From NCBI GenBank assembly GCA_015494485.1, contig WGBF01000076.1, forward strand, positions 1 through 6,778: 6,778 bases of DNA, given 5' to 3'. Position numbers and translations under genes: made by a program. This DNA comes from a bacterium. GTDB taxonomy: Bacteria; Calditrichota; Calditrichia; RBG-13-44-9; J042. Within the stretch, counting starts at the first letter, position 1. The number at the start of each line of letters is the position of its first letter. Under the pieces are notes generated by a model, which was not told the origin of the DNA, did not search any database, and saw only the letters and a program-made list of their open reading frames with translations. Positions 6,474 to 6,778 of the stretch are shown here, piece after piece.

Positions 6474-6488
6474 GAGAAAGCAAGACAA

Positions 6489-6658
6489 AAGACAAAAGAA
6501 AAAAGACAAAAGGAAATTGAGTTTGAGGTTAGGGCTGTAAAGGTTGTACAAATATAAATGTTAAGGTTATATATATTTCTTCTCATCCCCATTTTAGATA
6601 AAAGCACAAAAATTGAATTCAGGGTTATTTTTGTCTTTTGTCTTTTTTCTTTTGTCTT
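6489..6658. repeat. 170-bp element with terminal inverted repeats, copy 2
   Basis: The 24-base ends (6489-6512 and 6635-6658) are perfect inverse complements. The element is colinear with the first copy at an offset of 410 bases. It ends 49 bases before the thiolase start codon, so an AT-rich promoter for that gene could lie inside it: TTGTAC at 6544-6549 and TATATA at 6568-6573 are 18 bases apart. It has no convincing gene of its own. Confidence 0.78.
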
Positions 6659-6695
6659 ATGTTATTTCCCCGCCGGGCACTAAATTCCTCCCAAA

Positions 6696-6701
6696 AAGGG
6701 G
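6696..6701 (+). promoter_or_regulatory. Shine-Dalgarno site of the thiolase gene
   Basis: AAGGGG lies 6 bases before the ATG at 6708-6710. An in-frame GTG directly before that ATG is a less likely start, and an in-frame TAA at 6681-6683 rules out longer ones. Confidence 0.6.
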
Positions 6702-6707
6702 CTGGTG

Positions 6708-6778
6708 ATGGACGATATCGTTGTAGTGGAAGGACTACGCACCCCGTACGCTAAAGCGTGGACGGTGTTCAACCATAT
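6708..6778 (+). CDS. Thiolase (acetyl-CoA acyltransferase), N-terminal fragment
   Basis: The 23 visible codons read MDDIVVVEGLRTPYAKAWTV then FNH. This matches the conserved first strand and R-T-P loop of thiolases (typically IVxxxRTPFaKa), as in the FadA/FadI and acetyl-CoA acetyltransferase groups. These enzymes cleave 3-ketoacyl-CoA in beta-oxidation or condense acetyl-CoA. The gene runs off the window, so the catalytic Cys and the His/Cys motifs cannot be checked and the subgroup is open. Trp in place of the common Gly after AKA is unusual but does not affect the family call. The gene is oriented away from the polymerase operon. Confidence 0.8.
   Translation, partial: MDDIVVVEGLRTPYAKAWTVFNH

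Noticed and set aside
6247..6607. Two overlapping minus-strand open frames across the repeat mosaic
   Set aside because: They translate repeats and hairpin arms, are rich in Pro, Leu and Ser as expected from such DNA, and match no family I recognise.

Overview
The window looks like a chromosomal fragment from a bacterium of the Fibrobacterota-Chlorobiota-Bacteroidota group, possibly Calditrichota or Ignavibacteriota-like. The main reason is the first gene, whose end has the fibronectin-type module plus a YPNPFNP-type C-terminal sorting domain common in those phyla. This placement is inference from family style; no rRNA or marker gene is present.

Layout. (1) Positions 2-928, plus strand: the C-terminal 308 residues of a secreted or surface protein, followed by a strong intrinsic terminator (948-986). 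(2) Positions 1014-5531, minus strand: a two-gene operon transcribed leftward. It holds a Y-family translesion polymerase (dinB-like, 411 aa) followed 12 bases later by a C-family DNA polymerase III alpha subunit (1089 aa). The alpha subunit has no recognisable C-terminal region beyond its OB fold and resembles the accessory DnaE2 class. Both genes have good Shine-Dalgarno sites. An imperfect palindrome (5561-5582) lies just downstream of a possible promoter and could be a damage-response operator. (3) Positions 5532-6707: almost 1.2 kb without a convincing gene. The first part is AT-rich. The second part is a mosaic of repeats: a 28-base direct repeat in two exact copies, a degenerate third copy, two 170-bp elements with 24-bp terminal inverted repeats exactly 410 bp apart, and a GC-rich hairpin block bracketed by 18-base direct repeats. 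(4) Positions 6708-6778, plus strand: the first 23 codons of a thiolase.

The two polymerases probably form a mutagenic or lesion-tolerance module similar in logic to the imuA-imuB-dnaE2 cassette. Here there is no imuA in the window, and the Y-family partner keeps its catalytic acidic residues, although one Glu is replaced by Asp. The flanking partial genes have no evident functional link to it. The repeat mosaic sits between the divergently transcribed polymerase operon and the thiolase gene, and may supply or affect the thiolase promoter.
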